This document shows, in pieces, positions 41,687 through 50,966 of a stretch of DNA of 64,000 nucleotides. A program made the translations under genes and the position numbers. How positions within the stretch are numbered: the first letter of the stretch is position 1; each line of letters begins with the position of its first letter. The notes below the pieces were generated by a model. The model did not search any database. It was not told the DNA's origin and worked only from the letters and a program-made list of their open reading frames with translations. The DNA is from Arthrobacter sp. MYb23 (GTDB lineage: Bacteria > Actinomycetota > Actinomycetes > Actinomycetales > Micrococcaceae), in the NCBI RefSeq assembly GCF_002979775.1, contig NZ_PCPR01000005.1, forward strand, positions 62,001-126,000, in the 5' to 3' direction.

Positions 41687-43870
41687 TCAAGGGCCACTGA
41701 TGCCGGGTCCGGCCTGGTTTTTCAAGCGCAGTTCTGCCCGTTCCACGAGTTCGGTCAGCCACGGCCGGTGCCCTTGATGGAACACCATTCCCTCCGGCAG
41801 GCCCTGCACGCTGGGGATCGAACCGGCAATATCGATTGTCACCCTGCCTCCGGCCATGGGTGCGTTGGTGATGTGCAGATCGCCGTAAGAGGCCGGGAGC
41901 TGCGGATCCATCCAGAATCCCCCGTGGGACACGTGGGCGTCATACCTCATCAGGCTCGTGATCAATTGGATGGGTGATGTGGCAGCCCAGGCTTGGGGTG
42001 AGCAGGCGGTGGGGTAGGGAACTGGTTCGCTGTACTGCTTTCGGCTGAATCCGCAAAACAGCTCCGGGAGTCGGCCGTCGGAGTAGTCAGCCGCATCGAA
42101 CAGGGCTGTGGCGATTTTTTGAGCCTCTTCCACGAATCCATAGCGCATGAGCCCCGCTGCGATGACTGCGTTGTCGTGCGGCCAGACGGCGCCGTTGTGG
42201 TAGCTGGCGGGGTTGTAGGCGCCCATGTCGGATGCCAAAGTCCGGACGCCCCAGCCGCTGAACATTTCGGGTGACATGAGTCGCTCGGCTACGAGCGGTG
42301 CCTTGTCGTTGTCCACCAAGCCGACCCAGAGGCAATGCCCCATGTTGGACGCGCACGCATCCACCTGGCGCTTATTGCCGTCCAGCGCAATTGCATAGTA
42401 GCCCCGATCCGGCATCCAGAATTGTTCGTTGAAGCGTGCTTTCAACTGGGCCGCGCGATCGGCGAGGTCGCGCGCCAAGGGTGCCTCACCGGCGTCGTAA
42501 GCCATCCAGGCGCGGGCCATATACGCGTCATAAACGTAGGCCTGGACCTCGCACAGCGCGATGGGCGGTTCGGCGAGCCGTCCGTCCGCGAAGTTGATCC
42601 CATCCCATGAGTCCTTCCAGCCTTGGTTGATCAGCCCGCGATCATTGAGGCGCTCATATTCGACGAAACCATCGCCGTCCTTGTCCCCGTAGTCCCGGAT
42701 CCAGTCCAGGGCACGGTCTGCGTGGGGCAGCAGGGCGGCGATGGTGTCCTTGGCGAAACCCCAGCGGCTCACCGAACCAAGCACCACCACGAACAGGGGA
42801 GTGGCATCGACGCTGCCGTAGTAGACGGACTTCCCGCCCAAGGCCAAGCTGCTGGAAACATCCAAGCGGACCTCATGCAGGATCTTGCCCGGTTCTTCCT
42901 CCGTCAGGGGGTCAACCACTTGGCCCTGCCGCTCAGCCAACGTTTGCAACGTTCCCAAGGCCAGTGAGGGGTCAACCGGCATGGCCATTTCCGACGCCCA
43001 CAACGAGTCCCGGCCAAACAGAGTCATGAACCACGGGGCTCCGGCCGCCACCACTACTCTCTCCGGGTGGGCAGGATCCTCAATCCGGAGGGCGCCGAGA
43101 TCGTCATAACTGCGGCGCAACGTCCTCTCGATCGAGCGGTTGCCCATCTGCAGTGCGGGAATCTTGGCCACCCACTCCTGCCGGCGTCGATCGCTTCGGG
43201 AGAGTTCGCCGACGGCGGGATGCACCACTGGCGCTGCGGGCGCAGTGCCTTCAACGCCGGGGATCACGGCTAATTCGGTGCTCCACTGCCCCTGTGCCGG
43301 GATAGTTGTCCGGTAACTGAAACCTTCGCGGCCCGCTTCAACGAGATCGGAAGTTACGACGACGGACTTCCGGACGTCCTGCCATCGGGCGCGAATGGTC
43401 AGGGTGTTGGCGTGGGTCTCGCGGCTTTCTTGCCACTGCGTTTTTACGCGTGCTTCCTTCACCTCGAAGACATCGGCGAAATCGGAAGCCAGGGTGATCG
43501 CAATGAGGCATTCCACCGGCTTCATGGAGTAGTTGCTCACAGTGATGTGCTCCGCCATCCCTATGGTCAATTCCCGGGTGCGTTCCACGATGAGCGGGGT
43601 GTCCGCGTATCGGCCAGACATGGTGATGCGGCCGGCGAAGACGGCCCTGTACGGTTCCTTGGTTTGGGCCGTCAGGGGTTCTACCGACTGCCCGTTCACA
43701 GTCAAGCGCCACGCGGAGAGGATGCGCGTGTCCTGGAAGAACAGTCCGTGCGGATGATCCGGGGTGATGTCACCGCTTGGCAGTGAAATACAGAAGGAAG
43801 TGCCCTCAACCAAAGTGACTGTCCCGGCGCCCAAAGGACCGGCTGCGGTATCGGCATTCCATCCGGCCAT
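41687..43870 (-). CDS. Glycogen-debranching-type amylo-alpha-1,6-glucosidase
   Basis: The 727-residue protein has an N-terminal beta-sandwich domain of the GDE_N_bis type (residues about 15-210, including FFQDTRILSAWRLTVNG). It is followed by an (alpha/alpha)6 barrel. Typical barrel motifs are PWFMTLFGRDSLWASEMAM near residue 285 and NQGWKDSWDGINFADG near residue 420, which provides acidic catalytic residues. The family removes alpha-1,6 branches or related glucosides; many members are of unsettled substrate. It is a lone gene without signal peptide, converging with the LysR gene. Confidence 0.85.
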   Translation of the reverse strand: MAGWNADTAAGPLGAGTVTLVEGTSFCISLPSGDITPDHPHGLFFQDTRILSAWRLTVNGQSVEPLTAQTKEPYRAVFAGRITMSGRYADTPLIVERTRELTIGMAEHITVSNYSMKPVECLIAITLASDFADVFEVKEARVKTQWQESRETHANTLTIRARWQDVRKSVVVTSDLVEAGREGFSYRTTIPAQGQWSTELAVIPGVEGTAPAAPVVHPAVGELSRSDRRRQEWVAKIPALQMGNRSIERTLRRSYDDLGALRIEDPAHPERVVVAAGAPWFMTLFGRDSLWASEMAMPVDPSLALGTLQTLAERQGQVVDPLTEEEPGKILHEVRLDVSSSLALGGKSVYYGSVDATPLFVVVLGSVSRWGFAKDTIAALLPHADRALDWIRDYGDKDGDGFVEYERLNDRGLINQGWKDSWDGINFADGRLAEPPIALCEVQAYVYDAYMARAWMAYDAGEAPLARDLADRAAQLKARFNEQFWMPDRGYYAIALDGNKRQVDACASNMGHCLWVGLVDNDKAPLVAERLMSPEMFSGWGVRTLASDMGAYNPASYHNGAVWPHDNAVIAAGLMRYGFVEEAQKIATALFDAADYSDGRLPELFCGFSRKQYSEPVPYPTACSPQAWAATSPIQLITSLMRYDAHVSHGGFWMDPQLPASYGDLHITNAPMAGGRVTIDIAGSIPSVQGLPEGMVFHQGHRPWLTELVERAELRLKNQAGPGISGP

Positions 43871-44053
43871 TTTTCCGGCTCCTTCGGCGGTTCGGCTACG
43901 TCCTCGCTGTCCTGCTGTGTCGTCACAATGACGCTACTCTGGCCCAACCACCCGTGCCAGACCTGACCCGGATCAGCTTCGTGAGTCCGAAGGTGGGCCT
44001 GCATCATGGGCGAACGTCCGTCCTATGGATACTTCCGTCCCGAGCTATCGTCG

Positions 44054-44065
44054 ATTGTTGACAAT
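44054..44065. promoter_or_regulatory. GntR-type operator, copy 1 (cupin promoter)
   Basis: ATTGTTGACAAT has arms ATTGT/ACAAT around TG. The same palindrome occurs at three other promoters in this region. Here it lies directly before a TAGAAT (44069-44074) that fits a -10 box, so bound repressor would cover the promoter. The cupin ATG is 77 bases downstream. Confidence 0.65.
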
Positions 44066-44141
44066 TGGTAGAATCGAAAGCGTGCCCTTCCAATGACGGC
44101 AGGCATATTCACAGGGGGCTTCGAGCCCAAAAGGAGCAGCA

Positions 44142-44498
44142 ATGGTCAAGGCCACAGTCATGAAGAATGCAAATACAGAGAACCCGGGCGAACACCTTCC
44201 CAAGCCCACATCAAGCACTCCCGGCCAGACGGAAGTGTCCCTCCGCCTGTGGGCCCGGGAAGGACTCAAGACCGGCATTTGGGAGGCAACGCCCGGTGTG
44301 TCCACCAGTACCAGGCCGGGCTATGACGAGATCTGCCAGATCCTCAGTGGCACAGCGACCATCACGGAGGAAGATGGAACCAGCTTCGAAGTGGGTCCCG
44401 GCTCGTTGTTCGTCACGCCGGCAGGCTGGACAGGAACGTGGACCATCCACGAAACATTGCGGAAGATGTGGGTAGTAGCCGACCTCCCCAAGGACTGA
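44142..44498 (+). CDS. Cupin domain protein (DUF861/EutQ-like)
   Basis: The protein has 118 residues with AAAAGGAGC before the ATG. The cupin barrel reads KTGIWEATPGVSTSTRPGYDEICQILSGTATITEEDG, then VGPGSLFVTPAGWTGTWTIHE and RKMWVV. This matches the (S)-ureidoglycine-aminohydrolase/EutQ-like single-cupin group. Small cupins of this type often accompany amine and amino acid oxidation genes; their reaction is uncertain. It has its own promoter under the shared operator and is divergent from the debranching gene. Confidence 0.83.
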   Translation: MVKATVMKNANTENPGEHLPKPTSSTPGQTEVSLRLWAREGLKTGIWEATPGVSTSTRPGYDEICQILSGTATITEEDGTSFEVGPGSLFVTPAGWTGTWTIHETLRKMWVVADLPKD

Positions 44499-44518
44499 TG
44501 GTGAAGGTCCAATAGATC

Positions 44519-44557
44519 AAGGGAAGGGCCCGGTTCGGTGAACCGGGCCCTTCCCTT
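44519..44557. terminator. Bidirectional terminator, 18-bp stem
   Basis: AAGGGAAGGGCCCGGTTC (44519-44536) pairs perfectly with GAACCGGGCCCTTCCCTT (44540-44557) around GGT. It separates the converging cupin and GntR genes. Confidence 0.88.
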
Positions 44558-44578
44558 GATTCGGATATTTGACGATGA

Positions 44579-45271
44579 CTAGGCGGTTATCCCTGTCACT
44601 TCCGGTTTGGACGTCAAGTCCTCCACGGCCTTCTGCATGTGACGCCTAATGGCGTCCTGGAGCCCGCTCCGGTCGCGTGCTTCGAGCAGGTCCAAGATCA
44701 TTTGGTGCTCCTGTACCAGCGCGTCAATGCGTGGGTAGGCCACTTCCAGGCTGAGGATACACATCCTGGATTCGGCAGCAAGGGTCTCGTAGATCCGGAT
44801 CAAGCGCGTGTTTCCTGTTCCGGACACGAACGCCGTATGGAATTGCATATCCAACCGGGCAATAGCCTGCCAGTCCGACGCCGCGACTTGCTTGGCCATA
44901 CTTCGGATGATGCCTTTGAGTTCCCGGCAGGTATCTGCGACCTGATCCGACTCGGAATCCAAAAGTGTACTGGCGGCGGCCAGTTCCACAGCCTCGCGGA
45001 CTGCGTAGATCTCCCTGACGTCGTCCGTGGAGAGCTCCAGCACGAAGACGCCACGGTTGCGCTTGCTCACCAGGATGCCTTCCTGGCACAGCCGTTGCAG
45101 TGCTTCGCGGAGCGGTCCCCTGGACGTACTGAGTTGACTGGCCAGTGCGGATTCGTTGACTTGCTGTCCAGGCCTGAAGGCTCCCTGGACAATCAGCTCC
45201 CGCAATTGGTCAGCAATCAGCTGCGCCGTGGGCCGGCCCTCCAGAACGAACATTCCCTCCGGTGCCGCCAT
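44579..45271 (-). CDS. GntR family regulator, FadR/FCD subgroup
   Basis: From ATG 45271 (GAGGGG six bases upstream; the ATG at 45277 is too close) the product is 230 residues. The winged helix (LRELIVQGAFRPGQQVNESALASQLSTSRGPLREALQRL) is followed by an all-helical FCD domain. Likely metal-binding residues are in FHTAF and HQMIL. It is last in the leftward catabolic unit and the only GntR in the region. It is thus the best candidate to bind the ATTGT-N2-ACAAT operators. The effector should be a carboxylate of the pathway. Confidence 0.9.
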   Translation of the reverse strand: MAAPEGMFVLEGRPTAQLIADQLRELIVQGAFRPGQQVNESALASQLSTSRGPLREALQRLCQEGILVSKRNRGVFVLELSTDDVREIYAVREAVELAAASTLLDSESDQVADTCRELKGIIRSMAKQVAASDWQAIARLDMQFHTAFVSGTGNTRLIRIYETLAAESRMCILSLEVAYPRIDALVQEHQMILDLLEARDRSGLQDAIRRHMQKAVEDLTSKPEVTGITA

Positions 45272-45310
45272 TGACATCCCCTCATTCCATGATTCGGCAA
45301 GTTGGATCTA

Positions 45311-46765
45311 TTAGACCGCTACTGCGGTGTACTTGTATTCCAAAAACTCTTCAATACCAATTTTGCCGCCTTCGCGGCCCAGCCCGGACTGTTTGACACC
45401 GCCAAATGGTGCGGCGGGATTGGACACCAAGCCCGTGTTCAGTCCCACCATGCCAACTTCGAGGTCTGCGGAGAACCGCAGGGCCTTTTCCATGCTCTCG
45501 GTGAATACGTACCCCACCAGGCCCCATTCAGTATCGTTGGCCAGACGCAGGACTTCGTCTTCGCTATCAAACGGCGTGATGGCAGCTACCGGGCCGAAGA
45601 TTTCCGTGGACATCAACGCGGCGTTCGTAGGCACGTCCACCAGCACGGTGGGGGAGTAGAAGTAGCCTGGTCCTTCAGGGCGGCTGCCGCCTGTGAGGAC
45701 GCGGGCACCCTTGGATATGGCGTCTGCAACAAGGTTTTCGACCTTTTCCAGGCCCTTCTGCTCAATGAGGGGTCCGACGTCGGTCCCCTCCAGTGCGCCA
45801 TTGCCTACCTGCAATTCTGACATCTTTTTGGAGAACTTCTCGCCAAACTCTTCTACTACGGAGCGATGGACAAAGAAGCGGTTGGCGGCCGTGCAGGCCT
45901 CTCCCATGTTCCGCATTTTGGCCTTCATGGCACCATCTACGGCCTTCTCAATGTCCGCATCGGCCAGCACGATGAAAGGGGCGTTGCCACCGAGCTCCAT
46001 GGACGATCGCATGACGTTGTCCGCTGCCTGCCGCAGGAGAACTTTCCCCACCTCGGTGGAGCCTGTGAAGCTGATCTTGCGTGCGATCCCGCTGTCCGTC
46101 CAGGTCCGGACAACCCCCGAAGCGCCCGACGTCGTCACCACGTTGAGTACGCCGTCGGGAAGTCCTGCTTCCTTGAAGATCGCAACGAGCGCCAACGACG
46201 TCAGGGGCGTCAGCTCTGCAGGCTTGAACACCATGGTGCAACCGGCAGCAACTGCCGGTGCGATCTTCCGCGCGCCCATGGCGAGCGGAAAGTTCCAGGG
46301 TGTCACCAGCACGGAAGGCCCTACAGGTTCCTTGGTGATAAGGATGCGGGTGTTGCCGTCCACGGAGGAGGTGTTGTCGCCGCCGATCCTCACGGCCTCT
46401 TCGGAGAACCAGCGAAGCATCTCCGCGCCGTAGGCAACCTCACCCCTTGCTTCGGCGAGGGGCTTGCCCATCTCGGCGGTCATAATCGCCGCCAGCCGGT
46501 CCGTGTTGGCGATGACGAGATCGTAAGCGCGGCGGAGGATGTCTGCGCGCTCACGGGGAGTGGACTTCCCCCAAGCCGCCTGCGCGCGTCCGGCGGCCTC
46601 TATGGCCAAAGCAGCGTCTTCAGCGCTGCCGTCGGCAACGCGGGCAATGACTTCGTTCGTGGCCGGATTTTCCACAGCAAAGGTGGCTCCGTTCGCAGCC
46701 TGCTGCCAGCGTCCATCGATGAACAGATCTGTCTGCAGTGAGCTGGGATCAAGTGAGGGGGTCAT
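45311..46765 (-). CDS. gabD: NAD(P)-dependent succinate-semialdehyde dehydrogenase
   Basis: The 484-residue protein matches the family length. Key residues are present: PWNFP cofactor loop (156-160), Glu257 in MELGGNAP and catalytic Cys291 in GEACTAANRF, a context typical of succinate-semialdehyde dehydrogenases. It oxidises succinate semialdehyde to succinate for the TCA cycle. It lies 26 bases after the class III aminotransferase gene, as in GABA catabolism. A different semialdehyde is possible. Confidence 0.88.
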   Translation of the reverse strand: MTPSLDPSSLQTDLFIDGRWQQAANGATFAVENPATNEVIARVADGSAEDAALAIEAAGRAQAAWGKSTPRERADILRRAYDLVIANTDRLAAIMTAEMGKPLAEARGEVAYGAEMLRWFSEEAVRIGGDNTSSVDGNTRILITKEPVGPSVLVTPWNFPLAMGARKIAPAVAAGCTMVFKPAELTPLTSLALVAIFKEAGLPDGVLNVVTTSGASGVVRTWTDSGIARKISFTGSTEVGKVLLRQAADNVMRSSMELGGNAPFIVLADADIEKAVDGAMKAKMRNMGEACTAANRFFVHRSVVEEFGEKFSKKMSELQVGNGALEGTDVGPLIEQKGLEKVENLVADAISKGARVLTGGSRPEGPGYFYSPTVLVDVPTNAALMSTEIFGPVAAITPFDSEDEVLRLANDTEWGLVGYVFTESMEKALRFSADLEVGMVGLNTGLVSNPAAPFGGVKQSGLGREGGKIGIEEFLEYKYTAVAV

Positions 46766-46791
46766 GGTGGCTCTTTCAGTGATCAGGGGGA

Positions 46792-48045
46792 CTAGGACGT
46801 GGCCGACTTGAGTGCTTGCGAGAACCTGGAAAGGCCAAGCTGAATTTCATCGCTGCTGACATTCAGTGCGGGGATAAGGCGGATGACGTTACCGTGCGTA
46901 CCGCACGTGAGGAGCAGGAGTTCTTCCTTGATGGCGGCCTGTTGGACGGCCAATGCTGTGGAGGCATCCGGGGTCTTGTCGGCAGCCGTGAATTCGACGC
47001 CCTGCATCAGGCCCCGCCCGCGGACATTGCCGATTCCCGCGAACTCGGTTTGCAGCTCCTCCAAACCCGTCCTCAGTTCGTCGCCGCGCAGAAGCGCATT
47101 TTCTACGAGGTTCTCTCGTTGAATGACGCCAAGGGTGGCGACGCCGGCAGCCGCAGCAACGGCGTTTCCGCCGTATGTTCCGCCTTGTGAGCCTGGCCAG
47201 GCTTTGCCCATGAGCTCTGAGGAAGCGGCGATAGCCGAGATGGGGAATCCGCTGGCGAGGCCTTTGGCGGTGATGACGACGTCGGGCAGGATCCCGGCCC
47301 AGTCGTGGCCCCAGAACTTGCCGGTTCGGCCCACCCCGGCCTGAACTTCGTCGAGGATCAGAACAATGCCGTGCTTGTCCGCACGCTCCCGGAGTCCTTG
47401 AAGGAAGGCCACGGGCGTGGGGATGTAGCCGCCGTCGCCGAGGACGGGTTCGATGATGAAACCGGCAGTATCGCTCGGGGCGCTGATGGTCAGCAGGAGG
47501 TGGTCCAGTTCCTTCAGTGCGAATTCGACGGCGGTAGCTTCGTCCCAGCCGTACCGGTACCAGTGCGGGAACGGGGCAACGTGCACTCCGCCCATGATGG
47601 GGGAGAACCCGGAACGGAACTTGGTTCCGGCCGTTGTCAGGGATGCCGCGGCGACCGTCCGGCCGTGGAACCCTCCCTGAAAGGAAATGATGTTGGGCCG
47701 GCCGGTGGCCATGCGCGCCAGGCGAATGGAGGCCTCTACGGCTTCAGAACCTGATGTGGCGTAAAAAACGCTATCCAAACCCTGGGGCAACACACTGCCA
47801 AGAAGTTCAGTAAGTTCCAGCAGCGGTTTATGCATCACGGTGGTGTATTGGGCATGAACGATCTTGCCCACCTGTTCGCGGGCGGCTGCCACAACATCGG
47901 GGTGGCAGTGACCAGTACTGGTCACACCGATCCCGGTGGTGAAGTCCAGGTATTTCTTGCCGTCGGTTGCGTGGATCCAGCTACCGGCCGCGTGGTCGAC
48001 AACCACGGGGGTTGCCTGCTTCAGGATGGGGCTAAGTGTTGCCAT
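46792..48045 (-). CDS. Class III aminotransferase (4-aminobutyrate/omega-amino acid type)
   Basis: The 417-residue protein has the class III marks: SGSEAVEASIRLAR, FHGRT, the LDEVQAGVGRTGKFW stretch with Asp232, and the PLP Lys261 in ITAKGLASGFPISA. It should move the terminal amino group of an omega-amino acid such as 4-aminobutyrate to 2-oxoglutarate or pyruvate, making a semialdehyde for the next gene's dehydrogenase. It has its own operator and TTGACA box just upstream (48073-48084), so it can be expressed apart from the oxidase gene. Confidence 0.87.
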   Translation of the reverse strand: MATLSPILKQATPVVVDHAAGSWIHATDGKKYLDFTTGIGVTSTGHCHPDVVAAAREQVGKIVHAQYTTVMHKPLLELTELLGSVLPQGLDSVFYATSGSEAVEASIRLARMATGRPNIISFQGGFHGRTVAAASLTTAGTKFRSGFSPIMGGVHVAPFPHWYRYGWDEATAVEFALKELDHLLLTISAPSDTAGFIIEPVLGDGGYIPTPVAFLQGLRERADKHGIVLILDEVQAGVGRTGKFWGHDWAGILPDVVITAKGLASGFPISAIAASSELMGKAWPGSQGGTYGGNAVAAAAGVATLGVIQRENLVENALLRGDELRTGLEELQTEFAGIGNVRGRGLMQGVEFTAADKTPDASTALAVQQAAIKEELLLLTCGTHGNVIRLIPALNVSSDEIQLGLSRFSQALKSATS

Positions 48046-48072
48046 GGCTTCATACTTTCTTAGGAACTGTAG

Positions 48073-48084
48073 ATTGTCAACAAT
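48073..48084. promoter_or_regulatory. GntR-type operator, copy 2 (aminotransferase promoter)
   Basis: ATTGTCAACAAT lies 28 bases before the aminotransferase ATG. Read on the minus strand it contains TTGACA (48080-48075) that can be a -35 box, with AAGTAT 17 bases on as a weak -10. Repression by covering the -35 is the likely mode. Confidence 0.7.
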
Positions 48085-48125
48085 AGGCGATTTTGTTGGA
48101 TTCTCCCGTAAGAGTGCGGAACTCG

Positions 48126-49259
48126 CTAGGACTCTTGGAACCGCTGTGGCCGCAGGAAATCGAAGCCTTCAAACAAACGCTTGCCAAGTGCTTCGGTAGC
48201 TGCAATCTCTCCGTAACCGGCAGCCATTTTGAAGCCGGCTCCCGAGAAACCGGTGGCGGAGTAGATCCGGCTGGACTCGCTGAAGAAGCCCATTAACGGC
48301 TGCGAGTCGGAGGTAAAGAGGTCCGGGAACGCGTCAGAGCGCACGATGCTTGGAACCAAACCAGGGAAGAACTCCGAGACCGTCTCTGTGGTTTCCGTGA
48401 TCTCTGCCGGGGTGAGATCCCGGGGCACTGAATCGGCGGCCGGAGTTGGTGCCCCACGACCATCAAGGGTGGCTTTGACCGTAACGCCATCCACTGCCGG
48501 CGCACCGTACATGGAGCGATCGCCGGAAATCCTGATGAAGATCGGAAACTTCTCCGGCGAGAATTGTTCTGCGTCACGTGCGACGAACCATGAGAGGAAG
48601 ATCCTTCTGGTTTCGGTGTGGGCCTTGAGGTATTCGGGCATGAGCTGTTTGGACCATGCCCCGGAGGCGACAATGACTCGTTCGAAGGTCCAGGAATTTG
48701 CGCCGGAGGTGATAACGACGCCATCGTCGCTTTCAGTAATGCTGTCAATTGGAGTGTTGGTGTTCACTGTTGCGCCGTTGGCCTCAGCTGCGGTGACGGC
48801 CGCGGTGATGGCACGATCTGTCCGCAGGGCGCCCGCCTTGGGATCGTAGACGGCGATGTCATCAGCACGGAGGTTGTGTTGGGGGTACCGGGAGGCCATT
48901 TCCTCACGGCTGAGGATCTGGTGGGTGCCTCCGGTCAATCGCGTCGTCTCGAGCAAGCTGCGGATGTATGGTCCGTCACTGGTGCCGATGGAGAGTCCCC
49001 CACATCGGGTGAGGATGTCTTGTCCGGTCTCCGCTTCGAGTTCTGCCCAGAGTTCGCGCGAGCGTTCCAGTAAGGGGTAGTAGGCAGGGTTGCCGCGGTA
49101 GATCATGCGGAAAAGCCGGGTGTCGCCACCTGCTGCACTGCGCCCGTGGGCAGGAGAGTGGGCTTCGAACCCCACGACGGAGTCGGTAAGCCGGGAGGCT
49201 TGCCAGAGGGCCATGCTGCCGATGCTGCCCAAGCCAATGACTGCGAGTTTCCCGTCCAT
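48126..49259 (-). CDS. FAD-dependent amine oxidase, MSOX/SolA family
   Basis: The 377-residue protein opens with the FAD motif LAVIGLGSIGSMALWQAS and has the family's HSPAHGRSAAGGDTRLFR region near residues 34-51. A C-terminal GFSGAGFKMAAGYGEIA closes the flavin site. Relatives oxidise sarcosine or N-methyl-tryptophan, giving aldehyde plus peroxide. The position that carries the covalent-flavin Cys in those enzymes reads DLFTSD here (Asp313 by my alignment), so FAD is probably bound non-covalently. It starts two bases after the ATPase gene, tying it to amino acid import. The substrate is unknown. Confidence 0.85.
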   Translation of the reverse strand: MDGKLAVIGLGSIGSMALWQASRLTDSVVGFEAHSPAHGRSAAGGDTRLFRMIYRGNPAYYPLLERSRELWAELEAETGQDILTRCGGLSIGTSDGPYIRSLLETTRLTGGTHQILSREEMASRYPQHNLRADDIAVYDPKAGALRTDRAITAAVTAAEANGATVNTNTPIDSITESDDGVVITSGANSWTFERVIVASGAWSKQLMPEYLKAHTETRRIFLSWFVARDAEQFSPEKFPIFIRISGDRSMYGAPAVDGVTVKATLDGRGAPTPAADSVPRDLTPAEITETTETVSEFFPGLVPSIVRSDAFPDLFTSDSQPLMGFFSESSRIYSATGFSGAGFKMAAGYGEIAATEALGKRLFEGFDFLRPQRFQES

Positions 49260-49261
49260 GG

Positions 49262-50029
49262 TTAGAGGACCTGCTTGAGGAAGGCTTGGGTGCGGGGTTC
49301 TTTGGGGTTGGTGAGGACCTCGCGGGCGTCGCCGCGTTCTACGACGTTGCCTTCGTCCATGAAGATCAGGGAGTCGGCTACTTCGCGGGCGAAGCCCATT
49401 TCGTGGGTGACGACCACCATGGTCATGCCTTTTTTGGCGAGGTCTTGCATGACGTTGAGGACTTCGCCGACTTTTTCGGGGTCCAGAGCGGAGGTGGGTT
49501 CGTCGAAGAGGATGATTTCGGGGTTCATGGCCAGGGATCGGGCGATGGCGACGCGTTGTTGTTGGCCGCCGGAGAGTTCGGCGGGGTAGCGGTCACCGAA
49601 AGCGCCGAGGCCGACGCTGGTGAGGAGTTCCTGGGCTTGCTTGGCTGATTGTTTTTTGTCGGCACGTTTGACCAGGACGGGGCCGGCCATGACGTTTTCG
49701 CGGGCGGTCATGTTGGGGAAGAGGTTGAAGGACTGGAAGACCATGCCTACGCGGGTGCGCTGTTGGGCTAGTTTTTTGGGGGGTAGTGCGTGGTAGGCGG
49801 TGTCGGTTTCGTAGTAGCCAAAGTCTTCGCCGTTGACTTTCAGGATGCCGGAGTCCACGGTTTCGAGGCCGTTGATGCAGCGCAGCAGGGTGGATTTGCC
49901 GGAACCGGAGGGGCCGATGATGCAGCAGATTTCTCCGCTGGCGATGGTGAGGTCGACGTCTTTGAGGACTGTTTTGGGTCCGAAGGACTTCCTGATCTTT
50001 TGGGCTTGGATGGTGCCGTCAGCGTTCAT
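49262..50029 (-). CDS. Polar amino acid ABC transporter ATPase (GlnQ/HisP type)
   Basis: From ATG 50029 the product is 255 residues with Walker [10 protein letters not shown], signature LSGGQQQR and Walker [13 protein letters not shown]. This is a compact GlnQ/HisP-type ATPase. Its ATG overlaps the permease stop (ATGA). Together with the next two genes upstream it forms a complete importer for a polar amino acid or opine-like molecule. Confidence 0.92.
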   Translation of the reverse strand: MNADGTIQAQKIRKSFGPKTVLKDVDLTIASGEICCIIGPSGSGKSTLLRCINGLETVDSGILKVNGEDFGYYETDTAYHALPPKKLAQQRTRVGMVFQSFNLFPNMTARENVMAGPVLVKRADKKQSAKQAQELLTSVGLGAFGDRYPAELSGGQQQRVAIARSLAMNPEIILFDEPTSALDPEKVGEVLNVMQDLAKKGMTMVVVTHEMGFAREVADSLIFMDEGNVVERGDAREVLTNPKEPRTQAFLKQVL

Positions 50030-50922
50030 CGTGCGATGCCTTCCGGTGCGGTGAGTGTCACTTTGCGGGTTTTGCGGGGGACCCGGGCGGAGGTGTGTGA
50101 GTACTTTTGTTCGAGCTTGGATTGGGGGTAGCTCAGGAGCATGGTCATGACGAGGTACCAAAGGCTGGCGACGATGAGCAGGGGGATGGTTTCGTAGGTG
50201 CGGGCGTAGATGAGTTGGGCGCTTTGGAGGAGTTCGGCTACGCCCAGGACTGAGACCAGGGAGGTGCCTTTGAACATGCCGATGACTTGGTTGCCGGTGG
50301 CGGGGATGATCGAGGGCATGGCTTGGGGGATGATGACTTTGCGCATTTTCATGGCACCGCTCATGCCCAGGGAGTCCGCTGCTTCGATTTGGCCTTTGCC
50401 TACTGAGGAGAATCCGCCGCGGATGATTTCGGCCATGTAGGCCGCTTCGTTCAGGGTCAAACCCACCAGGGCTGCGGTGATGGGGCCCATGAGGGCGTTG
50501 GTGTCGATCGCGGTCCCGATGTCGGTGAAGGGGATGCCGATGGACAGGTTCGGGTACAGGGCGGAGAGGTTGAACCAGAAGATCAGTTGGACCAGGACCG
50601 GGGTGCCGCGGAAGATGGTGATGTAGACCCCGGCGACGGCGGCTATGGGTTTGATGGTGGAGGCCCGCATGATGGCCAGGCCCAGTCCCAGAAGGGTACC
50701 CAGGGCCATGCTGGCTACCGTGAGGAAGATGGTGAGCATCAACCCGCGCAGGATCGATTCGTGCGTGAAGTACTTCGCCACAACGTCCCATTTGAAGTTC
50801 GGGTTCGTCGCGACCGAGCTAAGGACGCCGATACCGACCAGGATGCAGACAACCCAGGAAACGTACTCAAAAGTGCTGCGCCGCTTCAGCCGCGGTTTCA
50901 ACGCCGAATCCAACCCGCTCAT
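50026..50922 (-). CDS. Polar amino acid ABC transporter permease (HisM/GlnP type)
   Basis: From ATG 50922 the product is 298 residues. There is one N-terminal helix, then the HisM core ([27 protein letters not shown]), the RGTPVLVQL motif and the EAA loop [27 protein letters not shown]. The start is uncertain. In-frame starts also exist at 50940, 50955 and a GTG at 50967 that overlaps the binding-protein stop; AGAAG spacing favours 50922. Confidence 0.87.
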   Translation of the reverse strand: MSGLDSALKPRLKRRSTFEYVSWVVCILVGIGVLSSVATNPNFKWDVVAKYFTHESILRGLMLTIFLTVASMALGTLLGLGLAIMRASTIKPIAAVAGVYITIFRGTPVLVQLIFWFNLSALYPNLSIGIPFTDIGTAIDTNALMGPITAALVGLTLNEAAYMAEIIRGGFSSVGKGQIEAADSLGMSGAMKMRKVIIPQAMPSIIPATGNQVIGMFKGTSLVSVLGVAELLQSAQLIYARTYETIPLLIVASLWYLVMTMLLSYPQSKLEQKYSHTSARVPRKTRKVTLTAPEGIAR

Positions 50923-50966
50923 CACTTTGCTTCTTTCCATAGTCACTTGCTTCATCGGAAGACCCA

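Noticed and set aside
41571-41762. Short minus-strand frame with a protein-like hydrophobic end (NLVATNQLYFGLPVGI)
   Set aside because: It overlaps the 3' end of the LysR gene and the end of the debranching gene, has no ribosome site, and matches no family I know.
43955-43995. ACCTGACCCGGATCAG stretch recalling part of a thiamine riboswitch
   Set aside because: The required CTGAGA half and the conserved stems are missing, and no thiamine gene is downstream.
50030-50791. Long minus-strand frame running through the permease gene into the ATPase gene
   Set aside because: The upstream 250 residues are His/Pro/Arg-rich with no fold signature, and the permease in another frame is a clear family member. 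The ATPase starts at 50029.
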